Shown: positions 7,801 through 16,037 of the stretch, one piece after another | Numbering within the stretch: position 1 is the stretch's first letter | How the letters are laid out: each line of letters opens with the position of its first letter | Notes under the pieces: model-generated | Seen by the model: the letters and a program-made list of their open reading frames with translations, nothing else | What the model was told of the DNA's origin: nothing | The model's database searches: none | NCBI GenBank assembly: GCA_023260695.1 | Contig: JALQUR010000710.1 | Coordinates: 1-45,719 of the forward strand | Length of the DNA: 45,719 nucleotides | DNA from: Planctomycetaceae bacterium | GTDB lineage: Bacteria > Planctomycetota > Planctomycetia > Planctomycetales > Planctomycetaceae | Direction: 5' to 3' | Position numbers and translations under genes: made by a program

Positions 7801-9495
7801 ATGAACAACTGGAACAGTAATCAGCTCACCCACGGCTGGCAAAAAGGCATCACCGCATTCTATTACGCTCTGGGTATGGATGAACAGGACTTCAGTCGAC
7901 CGCAGGTCGGCATTGGCGTTCCGCTGCTGGAAGGCAATACCTGCAATGTTCATGCGTATCAGCTGGCGCAGGAAATCGCCGCCGGCTGTCGCGAAGCCGG
8001 ACTGCTTGGCTTTCCATTCGGCACACCCGGTGTCAGCGATAATATTTCTCAGGGACATGAAGGCGGCAATGCCAGCCTTCCTTCACGGAACCTGATTGCC
8101 AACAGCGCCGAATGCGTCATCACCGCGCACTGTTACGATGCCATGGTCGGGCTTCACAACTGCGACAAGAATGGTCCCGGTTTTGCAATGGCACTCGCCC
8201 GCACCAACTTCCCGGGGCTGATTGTCAGTGGCGGCAGCATTCTGCCCGGCTGCTACCAGGATCGGGACATCACTATCCTCGATGTTTACGACTCACAGGC
8301 CCAGGCATCAGTTGGCGAAATTACCCACGAAGAGTCCGCAGAAATCATTCGCCGCGCCTGCCCCGGACCCGGTGGCTGTGGAATTGCCGCATCCTTCAAT
8401 ACCTGGGGGATCGCAATGGAAGCCATCGGACTGATGCTGCCGGCAAGCAGTTCCATTCCCGCCGTTGATCCGGACAAGCAGACGGAATGTCGACAGGTTG
8501 GTGCCGCCGTCGCAAAACTGCTCGAACGCAATCTGCGACCACGGGATATCCTCACCCGAGCAGCATTCACCAACGCTGCCGTAGCTGTCGCTGCGGCGGG
8601 TGGCTCCACCAATGGAGTGCTGCACATTCTTGCCCTGGCACGTGAGGCTGGCGTCGATTTCGGTCTGCGGGACCTGCAGGAAATCTTCCGCCGTACACCT
8701 GTCCTGTGCAGCTTCGCTCCCCGTGGAAAACGGACTATGGTTGATCTCCACCGAATTGGCGGAACACCAGTGCTGCTGAAGCATCTGCTGGATCATGGTC
8801 TGCTGGATGGCTCCTGCATGACGGTCACTGGGGAGACAATGGAATATAACCTACGGGATACTCCAGCGCCACCCGAAGACCAGGACCTGATTGTTGCGCC
8901 GCAAGAGTGCTTCAAGGAATTCGCCGACATGCAGGTGTGCTTCGGAAATCTGGCTCCGGAGGGCATCGTTTTCAAGGTTTCCAGCATGAAGCAGCCGCAT
9001 TTCACCGGCTCTGCCGTCTGCTTTGACGATCCCCGGGAAATTGTGAAGGCCGTCGAACAGAAACGGATTGTTCCCGGCAGCGTAATTGTGCTGCGTCATC
9101 TTGGTCCCGTCGCCAGCGGGATGCCGGAAGTGCTGGTCGCCTCAGCTGCACTCGCCGTACCGGAACTGGACGGTCGTATTGCACTCATTTCGGACGCCCG
9201 AGTTTCCGGAGTTTCTCACGGAGCAATCGGGGTGCATTGCTCTCCGGAAGCCGCTGTCGGTGGTCCGATCGCCTGCGTGAAGGACGGTGATCAGATCAGC
9301 TTCAGTCTGCTGGAAGGCACCATTCACCTGGACGTCGATGATGCGGAACTGCAGCGACGAAGAGAGTCCCTGCAGCCTCAGACATCCGCCAGTCCGAAAC
9401 GCGGTTATCTGGCGGACTGGTCGGCAACCGTGGCTCAGGCCAGTCATGGGTGCGTCAGCCTTGCCCTTTACCCGGAATGCCGTTCGCAGTTGTGA
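7801..9495 (+). CDS. ilvD: IlvD/Edd-family dehydratase, dihydroxy-acid dehydratase-like
   Basis: The protein (564 residues) belongs to the Fe-S dehydratases that convert dihydroxy-isovalerate to the keto acid in valine/isoleucine synthesis, or aldonic acids to 2-keto-3-deoxy acids. Three cluster cysteines sit where dihydroxy-acid dehydratases have them: Cys48 (NTCNVH), Cys121 (HNCDKNGPG) and Cys193 (GPGGCGIAASFNT), consistent with a [2Fe-2S] enzyme. The Lys of CDKN is the usual carbamylated ligand, and DARVSGVSHGAIG holds the catalytic serine region. Several blocks are more divergent than in typical IlvD, for example GHEGGNASLPSRNLI. A sugar-acid dehydratase is therefore possible; I favour IlvD. 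It lies between purC and nth. Confidence 0.85.
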   Translation: MNNWNSNQLTHGWQKGITAFYYALGMDEQDFSRPQVGIGVPLLEGNTCNVHAYQLAQEIAAGCREAGLLGFPFGTPGVSDNISQGHEGGNASLPSRNLIANSAECVITAHCYDAMVGLHNCDKNGPGFAMALARTNFPGLIVSGGSILPGCYQDRDITILDVYDSQAQASVGEITHEESAEIIRRACPGPGGCGIAASFNTWGIAMEAIGLMLPASSSIPAVDPDKQTECRQVGAAVAKLLERNLRPRDILTRAAFTNAAVAVAAAGGSTNGVLHILALAREAGVDFGLRDLQEIFRRTPVLCSFAPRGKRTMVDLHRIGGTPVLLKHLLDHGLLDGSCMTVTGETMEYNLRDTPAPPEDQDLIVAPQECFKEFADMQVCFGNLAPEGIVFKVSSMKQPHFTGSAVCFDDPREIVKAVEQKRIVPGSVIVLRHLGPVASGMPEVLVASAALAVPELDGRIALISDARVSGVSHGAIGVHCSPEAAVGGPIACVKDGDQISFSLLEGTIHLDVDDAELQRRRESLQPQTSASPKRGYLADWSATVAQASHGCVSLALYPECRSQL

Positions 9496-9574
9496 CCTCT
9501 GCAGCAGCTGTTGCTTCCCGCAGCAACCAGTCCCGGGAACGCTCCGGATCTGCCGCTCTGCACACTCAATTGAC

Positions 9575-9580
9575 AAGGAG
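9575..9580 (+). promoter_or_regulatory. Shine-Dalgarno site fixing the nth start
   Basis: AAGGAG lies seven bases before the GTG at 9588 and decides between that start and the longer open frame that begins inside ilvD. Confidence 0.75.
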
Positions 9581-9587
9581 AAGTGTC

Positions 9588-10316
9588 GTGCCGGAAAAAA
9601 TGCCGCAGCGACGCCCGGCTGCCCGCAGGAAAGTCAACCGGCGTATTCGTGAAAGCCGTCCGGTACTGACGGCTCGTACCGCCGAGATCATCGCTGCTCT
9701 GCGCAGCTTATACCCGGTTGCTGAGTGCGCCCTGCATCATGAATCTGCATTTCAGCTGCTGGCCGCGACGATTCTCTCTGCTCAATGCACGGATGAACGT
9801 GTCAATCAGGCCACGCCTGAGCTTTTTCGGCGATACCCCACTCCGCAGGACCTCGCGGAGGCAACTCAGGATGATGTGGAGTCCATCATTCGCTCACTCG
9901 GCTTCTTTCGGAGCAAGGCCACAAACCTGCGCGGTATGGCCCAGGCTCTCGTACAGGAGCATGGTGGTGAAGTCCCCACCGAACTGGATCAGCTGGTCAG
10001 GCTGCCCGGCGTCGGCCGCAAGACCGCCAGCGTGGTGCTCGGCACCTGGTTTGGCATCCCGTCCGGTATCGTGGTTGATACTCATGTCAGACGTCTCACC
10101 AACCTGCTTGGGCTGGTTGCTTCAGCAAACCCGGAAATCATCGAGCGTGAACTGATGCAGATTGTTCCTCAGGACGAGTGGATCAATTTCTCACATCGTC
10201 TGATCCACCACGGACGCGGAGTCTGCATAGCGCGGCGACCGAATTGTTCGGGCTGTCAGTTATCCGCCCTGTGTCAGCGGGCAGGGCTGCCTGCAGACGC
10301 AGATCCAGTCGATTGA
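9588..10316 (+). CDS. nth: Endonuclease III, DNA glycosylase/AP lyase
   Basis: Endonuclease III removes oxidised pyrimidines and cuts the resulting abasic site in base-excision repair. From the GTG start the protein has 242 residues. The helix-hairpin-helix reads LPGVGRKTASVV with the catalytic Lys145, and IVVDTHVRR holds the catalytic Asp164. The C-terminal [4Fe-4S] motif is perfect: Cys213, Cys220, Cys223 and Cys229 with spacings 6, 2 and 5. The N-terminal 25 residues are basic and Pro/Arg-rich, an extension relative to the enteric enzyme. The gene is 92 bases downstream of ilvD on the same strand and has a strong ribosome-binding site. Confidence 0.95.
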   Translation: MPEKMPQRRPAARRKVNRRIRESRPVLTARTAEIIAALRSLYPVAECALHHESAFQLLAATILSAQCTDERVNQATPELFRRYPTPQDLAEATQDDVESIIRSLGFFRSKATNLRGMAQALVQEHGGEVPTELDQLVRLPGVGRKTASVVLGTWFGIPSGIVVDTHVRRLTNLLGLVASANPEIIERELMQIVPQDEWINFSHRLIHHGRGVCIARRPNCSGCQLSALCQRAGLPADADPVD

Positions 10317-10321
10317 TCAGC

Positions 10322-10840
10322 TCAGCTGAGTATCTCGCTCAGTACTCGTGCCGGCTCCACTCCCGTGAGTCGAGCATCCAGCCCCTGGAAGCGGAACGAG
10401 AATTGTTCAAGTTCGATGCCCAGCTGATGCAGCATCGTCGCGTGCAGATTGCGAACAGTACAGATGTCCTCCGTAGTCGCATAACCCAGTTCCTCAGTCG
10501 CTCTGTACACCATACCACCACGAACACCACCGCCAGCCATCAACTTTCACATCGACCGGTCCTGGTGATCCCTGCCAGCTGGTCCCTGATTGGACTGAAA
10601 CACTGGTGATCTGCCGAATTACCCGGACCAGACAATTAGTTTCTCGTAGTACATTCCGAGTTCCTTCAGGTCAGTGATCAGCGCCGTTGAAGCCGGGTGC
10701 ACTTCCCGTGCTCGCAATGGAAGTTCTTCCTTCAGCAGGCTGTGATGGTCCCGGTCGCGCCACGACCAGACATTGCCCGGCAAGTCAATGTGACAGCCAA
10801 CCGTATCAGCAAAGCGGACGACATCCAGCCGCAGATCCAC
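10322..10840 (-). pseudogene. Remnant of a DUF1501 gene (C-terminal part)
   Basis: Translating the minus strand in pieces gives the C-terminal third of a DUF1501 protein, a sulfatase-like family common in planctomycetes. 10840-10619 yields HPASTALITDLKELGMYYEKLIVWSG, where intact relatives continue with EFGR. Here the Glu codon has become TAA and the next codons still read FGRSP and GRDH. After a further stop and frame change, 10543-10322 yields MAGGGVRGGMVYRATEELGY, then VRNLHATMLHQLGIE and the FRFQGLDARLT ending. At least one nonsense change and one frameshift are therefore visible, and about 300 N-terminal residues are missing. It sits just downstream of a sulfatase operon and is probably a decaying member of that group. 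Confidence 0.8.
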
Positions 10841-11044
10841 CTTACAATGTTCAGCATTCGGACCATGACCGAAGAAGCATCAATCTGCCAGCAATGGACG
10901 AAGCTGAGCATTGAACGAGATCTCGTTGGCTGCTGAAACTCAAATTGCCGACGCCAGGCAGAGCAGTATCAAACCCGCGATCCGTTGCCAGATCAGGTAT
11001 TATGTTCTCCCCCGGCGCATCAGATTCTGCCGGAAAGAAACGAG
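10841..11044. other. Non-coding stretch between sulfatase stop and DUF1501 remnant
   Basis: No convincing gene is seen. Together with the remnant, the interval between nth and the sulfatase is gene-free for over 700 bases. It may hold more decayed DUF1501 sequence that can no longer be recognised by eye. Confidence 0.45.
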
Positions 11045-12640
11045 TCATTTCGTCGAGACCGGATTATACCGTCGAACCCGGACGTCATTCTGCCGGAGTG
11101 CTCCCTCGTTACTGCGTCCTCGGGTGATCAGATGTTCCAGCAGCTGTTGCATTTCATGGACTTTTTCCGGGAGCTGCTTTGCCAGGTTGTTACGTTCACC
11201 GGGATCCTGATCCAGATCATACAGCTGTACCGGCTCTGATGCGTCACCACCAGCCGTCCAGCCACCTGACCCGGATACCGGCAGATACTTCCAGTTCCCG
11301 GACCTGAGTGCAGGAACACCCTGGATGGAACAACTGACAGCATGCTCGCGAATTGCCACATCCTTTCCGTGCAGTAACGGCACCATGCTGAAGCTGTCCT
11401 CAGCACAGTCAGCCGCAAGCGTCTGCTGCAGGACTTCGGCGATGGTCACCATCACGTCAGCCTGATGAATCAATCTTGCAGACGTACTACCCGCCTGCAC
11501 CACACCCGGCCAGCGGACAATGAACGGAACACGGTGCCCGCCCTCCCAGGCGTCGGACTTGTAGCCACGGAAGTCACCGCTGGGAAAATGGCCCTGACGC
11601 TCGAGTCCGGCCGTATCGATGTAATGAGCACACCCGTTGTCACTTGTGAAAATCACCAGCGTGCTTTGCGCCAGTTCAAGCCGCTGCAGAGTCTCGAGGA
11701 TTGTGCCCACAGCAGCATCCGTTTCCATCACCAGATCCGCATATGCATTCAGCCCGCTCCTGCCCCGCCACTCAGAATTGACCGCCAGTGGTGTGTGGGG
11801 CGAAGTGAAGGGAACATACAGCAGAAACGGCTGCCGCTGCTCAGCGGACTCGCTGAGAAACCTGCAGGCCCGATCTGTCAGCGCAGGCAGAATCTGTTCC
11901 AGATTCCAGTCAGGCAACGCCGGCCCCTGCTGACTTGCCTGGTTGTTCCCCAGCAGCCCGGAGTCCAGAACCGTGGACGGCACTCCAACGGTGCGATCAC
12001 CTTCAATAAAACAATAAGGAGGCCAGTTGGGAACGTCAGTCCCGAAGTACTCGTCAAACCCGCGTGTGATCGGTCCCCCGTCAATCTGTTGCGAAAACAC
12101 ACGGCTCCAGATCTGCTGCAATTCTGCCGATGCATCTCCGCCTTTGGGGATCGCACGCGTGAACATCGCGCGATCCGCCTCTGCAACCGGCCAGTCCCAG
12201 CCCAGATGCCATTTCCCGACACAGGCAGTGCGATAGCCCGCGTTCTGCGCCAGTCCACCAATCGTCAGCCGATCTGCAGCAATCAGTGGTGGTCCCCAAA
12301 GTCCCACAATCCCACTCTGCAGGCGCGTCCTCCAGTGGTACCGTCCAGTCAGCAGTGTATATCGCGATGGCGAGCAGACTCCGGACGAGGAATGAGCGTC
12401 AGTAAACGACATCCCTTCAGCAGCCAGCCGATCAATGGCGGGCGTGGGAATCAGACCACGCTCCGGGTTGTAACTCTGTACGTCACCGTAACCGAGGTCA
12501 TCGGCGTACAGAATGACAATGTTCGGACGATCCGCAGCCGGACACCAGCGGCCGATCCAAAGCACACAAATCAGCGCGGCCCGGAGTTTGCAGGAGTCCA
12601 TGATCGTCATCCTCAACGACTGCATCCCGTTGCCTTTCAT
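11045..12640 (-). CDS. Secreted sulfatase (arylsulfatase type)
   Basis: A type I sulfatase of 531 residues, expected to hydrolyse sulfate esters of polysaccharides outside the cytoplasm. A basic N-terminus and hydrophobic stretch LRAALICVLWIG ending before AADRPN form a signal peptide. The metal site begins with ILYADDLGYGD (Asp-Asp). Cys89 in SGVCSPSR is the residue converted to formylglycine, and CVGKWHLG and the later FTSDNG strand complete the active site. Its ATG at 12640 overlaps the stop of the upstream sulfatase by four bases (ATGA), so the two are translationally coupled. Substrate specificity cannot be read. The DUF1501 remnant lies downstream. Confidence 0.93.
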   Translation of the reverse strand: MKGNGMQSLRMTIMDSCKLRAALICVLWIGRWCPAADRPNIVILYADDLGYGDVQSYNPERGLIPTPAIDRLAAEGMSFTDAHSSSGVCSPSRYTLLTGRYHWRTRLQSGIVGLWGPPLIAADRLTIGGLAQNAGYRTACVGKWHLGWDWPVAEADRAMFTRAIPKGGDASAELQQIWSRVFSQQIDGGPITRGFDEYFGTDVPNWPPYCFIEGDRTVGVPSTVLDSGLLGNNQASQQGPALPDWNLEQILPALTDRACRFLSESAEQRQPFLLYVPFTSPHTPLAVNSEWRGRSGLNAYADLVMETDAAVGTILETLQRLELAQSTLVIFTSDNGCAHYIDTAGLERQGHFPSGDFRGYKSDAWEGGHRVPFIVRWPGVVQAGSTSARLIHQADVMVTIAEVLQQTLAADCAEDSFSMVPLLHGKDVAIREHAVSCSIQGVPALRSGNWKYLPVSGSGGWTAGGDASEPVQLYDLDQDPGERNNLAKQLPEKVHEMQQLLEHLITRGRSNEGALRQNDVRVRRYNPVSTK

Positions 12641-14535
12641 TCCGCAGAAATGACTCCAAGCTCTGCAAGGCTGGCATGTCCTCCTCCGGTCTGTTCCGTG
12701 AGGATCTGGAACACGATGAAGCGAGCTTTCGTCGCTGCAAAAGTGATCGACTGTGGCCGACGGGTCTTTTGCAGCTCTGCTTCCACCACCGGTTGTTCAG
12801 AATCTCCCGCCGCTGCCTGCTGGCGCAGAAAGACGCGCACATTCTGAGGCGTTCCATTCCAGCTCTGATCCTGCCGTGCCACCGCCACGACCCCCTTGAT
12901 CATCCGCTCACGACCAAGATCCAGTATCAGTTCATGCGGAGGTTCCGCCTTGTCCGGCGCAAACCGAGAATGCCAGTGAGTCAGCCCGTTCCCATCAAGG
13001 ACATGTGCAGCCACTTTCGAATTCCCGGCATTCTGACTGCTGAAGCCATGCAACCGGATCTGTTCCCGCGGGATCACCGAATCCGGCATCCTGACTGCCT
13101 TGAATTCCGACTCATCCGGCTGATCATGCCGCCCCATCTTGGCGCGGCGATCTCGTTCGTGGCGATCAGTGCGGGAAAATGTCCCTTCCTGTGCCGGCTC
13201 ATGAGCCTCGTCGGCCAGCTGTCCGAGTCGCTTGACGACGTCCGGGTGCGCCGCCGAAATGTCAGTGGTCTCTGCAGGATCATCCGCAACGTTATAGAGT
13301 TCCCAGTCCGACTCGCCGCGTCGATGGATTCTCCAGTCACCCTGACGCAGTGCAAACGAGCCACCGATCTCCCAGTAAAGGTAGTCATGCTGGCGCTGCG
13401 TGCCCTGCCCCAGAAGTTCGGGAACCAGCGACACACCGTCCGTCCGTCCGGCTACACTCACACCCGCCAGTTCCGCAAATGTCGGCAGGAAATCCGGGAA
13501 GTAGAATAAGCCGTTGCTGATTCTTCCCGATTCTATTTTTCCCGGCCAGCAGGCCACTGCCGGGATCCTCAACCCGCCTTCGTACAGTTGCCCCTTGCTT
13601 CCCCGGTACTCCAGACCTGATTCCGGATGACGATTGGCAGAATGAAAACCACGGGGATGTTCCTTTGAGGAGAAGTAGTCAGCCCCGCCGTTATCACCAC
13701 TGAAAATGACCAGAGTGTTGTCTTCCAGTCCCAGTTCACGAAGCAGCGACCGTACTTCCCCCACCTGGCGGTCCACCATCGTCACCATCGCCGCATATCT
13801 GCGAACGTCCTCAGGCCATGGGTTGTCCCGGTACAGTTCCCATGCAGGATCTTCATCCGGAATATCAAACAGTCCGTGCGGGGGAGTATACGGCAGATAG
13901 GCGAAGAACGGGCGTTCCGCGTTCTCCCTGATGAAGTCCATGGCAGCGGCATGAATCAGGTAGTGCGAATAAGTCTGCCCGGAACCGCCCCCGTTATTGC
14001 CCTGCAAAGGGACTTCTTCGCTGTTGCGAATCAGATAGGGAGGGAAATAGGTGTGCGCATGGACCTGATCGTAATAACCCAGAAAGACATCAAAGCCGTG
14101 TTGTTCAGGTACTCCTGTTGAATCGCGGCCACCACATCCCCATTTGCCAAATCCTCCTGTGGCATACCCCAGCGGTTTCAGCATGGATGCAATCGTCTGC
14201 TCATCCGCGCGCAGCGGAGTTCCTCCGCCGTTGACTCGCACGGAGGTATGGCCACTGTGCAGACCGGTCAGAAAACAGCAGCGAGTGGGAGCACAGACGG
14301 AAGAACCAGCGAAGAGATTGCGGAACTGCAGACCATCGGCTGCCATCTGGTCGATATGTGGCGTCTGAATCGTCTTCCCACCGTTGTATCCCGTCTCAAA
14401 ATAGCCCAGTTCATCGGCCATGATGTAGACGATGTTCGGCAGCTTTGCAGCAGAAGCTGAACGTTCATCAGCGCCTGCGAACAGAGGCTGCAGGCAGAAA
14501 AACGACAGCACCAGATAAGTGACTAAGGACCTCAT
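12637..14535 (-). CDS. Secreted sulfatase with C-terminal discoidin-like domain
   Basis: A second type I sulfatase, 632 residues. Residues 1-22 form a signal peptide (LVTYLVLSFFCLQPLFAGA). The metal-binding start is YIMADELGYFETG, with Asp-Glu in place of the usual Asp-Asp. Cys81 in SSVCAPTR is the formylglycine precursor, and FGKWGCGG and FSGDNGGADYFS are further active-site blocks. From about residue 490 an extra domain (LHGFSSQNAGNSKVAAHVLDG, HELILDLGRERMIKGVVAVAR, FLRQQA) looks like an F5/8 type C carbohydrate-binding module. It is the first gene of a two-gene operon, overlapping the next sulfatase by ATGA. A divergent secreted esterase starts 157 bases away. Confidence 0.93.
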   Translation of the reverse strand: MRSLVTYLVLSFFCLQPLFAGADERSASAAKLPNIVYIMADELGYFETGYNGGKTIQTPHIDQMAADGLQFRNLFAGSSVCAPTRCCFLTGLHSGHTSVRVNGGGTPLRADEQTIASMLKPLGYATGGFGKWGCGGRDSTGVPEQHGFDVFLGYYDQVHAHTYFPPYLIRNSEEVPLQGNNGGGSGQTYSHYLIHAAAMDFIRENAERPFFAYLPYTPPHGLFDIPDEDPAWELYRDNPWPEDVRRYAAMVTMVDRQVGEVRSLLRELGLEDNTLVIFSGDNGGADYFSSKEHPRGFHSANRHPESGLEYRGSKGQLYEGGLRIPAVACWPGKIESGRISNGLFYFPDFLPTFAELAGVSVAGRTDGVSLVPELLGQGTQRQHDYLYWEIGGSFALRQGDWRIHRRGESDWELYNVADDPAETTDISAAHPDVVKRLGQLADEAHEPAQEGTFSRTDRHERDRRAKMGRHDQPDESEFKAVRMPDSVIPREQIRLHGFSSQNAGNSKVAAHVLDGNGLTHWHSRFAPDKAEPPHELILDLGRERMIKGVVAVARQDQSWNGTPQNVRVFLRQQAAAGDSEQPVVEAELQKTRRPQSITFAATKARFIVFQILTEQTGGGHASLAELGVISAE

Positions 14536-14692
14536 TGGCTTCTCCGCGGTTCAATTGCAGTTGGCAGCAGTCAGCTGCAGTCTCAGGCTTCACCGGACTG
14601 CGGTCAAGTCCCCGGAATCCTGTGCAGCAGTGAGAACTCTGTTAAACTCCCGGAACACAACACTTCACTTGCTCCGTCTGCAGGAGAGTCAC

Positions 14693-15580
14693 ATGCGTTG
14701 CAAATCAGCTGCGGCCCCGATTTATCTGCACACACTGATCGCCGTGCTGCTGCTGCTCCGCACAAGTGTACTTGCTTCAGAACCGGAACAGATTCGCTTA
14801 TGGGAAGGAACGGCGCCGGGTGAAACAACGCAGTCAACAGGTACGCCGTTGCCGCGTCGGCCCGCAGAAGACCCGCCGGTGGTGCGAGTCACCGGAATCA
14901 CAGCTCCCTCAATCACCGTTTATCCGGCAGAGAAACCCAACGGAAGCAGCGTCCTGATCCTGCCGGGAGGAGCATTTCGTTACGTTGTCACCAACAAGGA
15001 AGGATCCGAGTTTGCTCAGCTGCTGAACCGCGAAGGCATTACCGCCTTCGTACTCAACTATCGCACCAGCGAAGCAGGTAACCCTGATGCCTGGAAGAAA
15101 CCTCTTCAGGACGCCCAACAGGCACTTGATGTAATTCGCACGCGTGCCTCGGACTGGAATCTGGACGTGAACGAAATTGGCATTGCGGGTTTTTCTGCAG
15201 GCGGACAGGTCGCTGCCCGGCTGCTGTGTCTGAATTCCGAATCTCGATCTGTGCAGCCGGCATATGGTCTGCTGATCTATCCCTGGAATCTCTATGACCA
15301 TGAGCAGTCCTCTCTGCCCCCGGAATTTCGCCCGTCGTCGAACTGCCCGCCGGTCTTTCTGGTCCATACCAGCGATGACAGCTCCACATCACTTGGATCC
15401 GTGCTGTTCTACGCAGAACTGAAGAAACATGACATCCCGGCGGAACTGCACGTTTTTGATCGCGGTGGTCACGGCTATGGACTGCGTGTTGCCAGTGATT
15501 CTCGTGTCCATACCTGGGCCGAAATGTCAACGTACTGGCTGCGGACAACTCGCGCATCCAAAGGCCGGAAGCCGAACTGA
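14693..15580 (+). CDS. Secreted alpha/beta-hydrolase, BD-FAE/acetyl-xylan-esterase type
   Basis: A 295-residue serine esterase with a signal peptide (LHTLIAVLLLLRTSVLASE). The oxyanion loop is LILPGGAFRYV, the nucleophile is Ser168 in GIAGFSAGGQ, the acid is in HTSDDSS near residue 233 and the His is in DRGGHGYGL near residue 266. This matches the BD-FAE/carbohydrate esterases that remove acetyl or feruloyl groups from polysaccharides. I chose the ATG at 14693 because GGAGAG lies before it and the signal peptide follows. The gene is divergent from two sulfatases, so a joint role in stripping substituents from a sulfated, acylated polysaccharide is a reasonable inference. Confidence 0.88.
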   Translation: MRCKSAAAPIYLHTLIAVLLLLRTSVLASEPEQIRLWEGTAPGETTQSTGTPLPRRPAEDPPVVRVTGITAPSITVYPAEKPNGSSVLILPGGAFRYVVTNKEGSEFAQLLNREGITAFVLNYRTSEAGNPDAWKKPLQDAQQALDVIRTRASDWNLDVNEIGIAGFSAGGQVAARLLCLNSESRSVQPAYGLLIYPWNLYDHEQSSLPPEFRPSSNCPPVFLVHTSDDSSTSLGSVLFYAELKKHDIPAELHVFDRGGHGYGLRVASDSRVHTWAEMSTYWLRTTRASKGRKPN

Positions 15581-15800
15581 TCCTGATCAGCAGTTGCCGC
15601 TTCAGCTGCTCTCCTGCTGCTCCTGAGCGTCGCCCATCATCCGCTTCTTTTCTGGGCTCCGTTTACAGACTGCTTCCGTTCGCAATCTCCGAAAGTACGC
15701 CGCTGTACACATCAGAATGCTGAATCAGCCGTCTCTGCGCAGCTGACTGACCTGTCGATGTTGCTGATTATCAACGCTCAGATGTTGCCGGATATTTTCA

Positions 15801-15814
15801 GCAACACGTGTTGC
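15801..15814. promoter_or_regulatory. 14-bp perfect palindrome, possible operator
   Basis: GCAACACGTGTTGC is a perfect palindrome about 80 bases upstream of the candidate sigma-54 promoter, a typical distance for an activator site. It shares CACGTG with parS but differs outside it, so it is not counted as parS. Confidence 0.4.
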
Positions 15815-15889
15815 CGTAACACAACGTGACTGACATGTAAGATTTCGTTGCGCGAGTGTTTTCACTTGTCAAAAACAATTATCACAGTT

Positions 15890-15906
15890 TCGGCACGGCT
15901 ACTGCT
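15890..15906 (+). promoter_or_regulatory. Candidate sigma-54 promoter
   Basis: TCGGCACGGCTACTGCT has the invariant GG (15892-15893) and GC (15904-15905) with exactly ten bases between them, and matches the consensus GGCACG element. Two other consensus positions are changed. It would start transcription near 15917, in front of a sigma-54-type regulator gene. Confidence 0.4.
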
Positions 15907-16037
15907 TTCCTGACGAGGAGAAACAAAACAACGCAGTCCGACCCCGGAAACCAGTGCCACGCCACTGGTCTCGCTGTCGGAAGATACCGTTTCCCTCGAT
16001 TAGTATTGCCTGCAAGACCCTCACAGGAATCAAAGAC

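Larger units (their letters stand above)
15581..16037. other. Intergenic leader region of the sigma-54-type regulator
   Basis: About 450 bases without a convincing gene. It holds a 14-bp palindrome at 15801-15814, a locally AT-richer segment around 15840-15890 and a candidate sigma-54 promoter at 15890-15906. Confidence 0.5.

Noticed and set aside
11465-12847. 460-codon plus-strand frame opposite the sulfatase
   Set aside because: It is the antisense of a sulfatase with an intact active site and has no family resemblance.
15801-15814. A sixth parS site
   Set aside because: It shares only CACGTG; the outer bases (GCAA...TTGC) do not match GTTTCACGTGRAAC.
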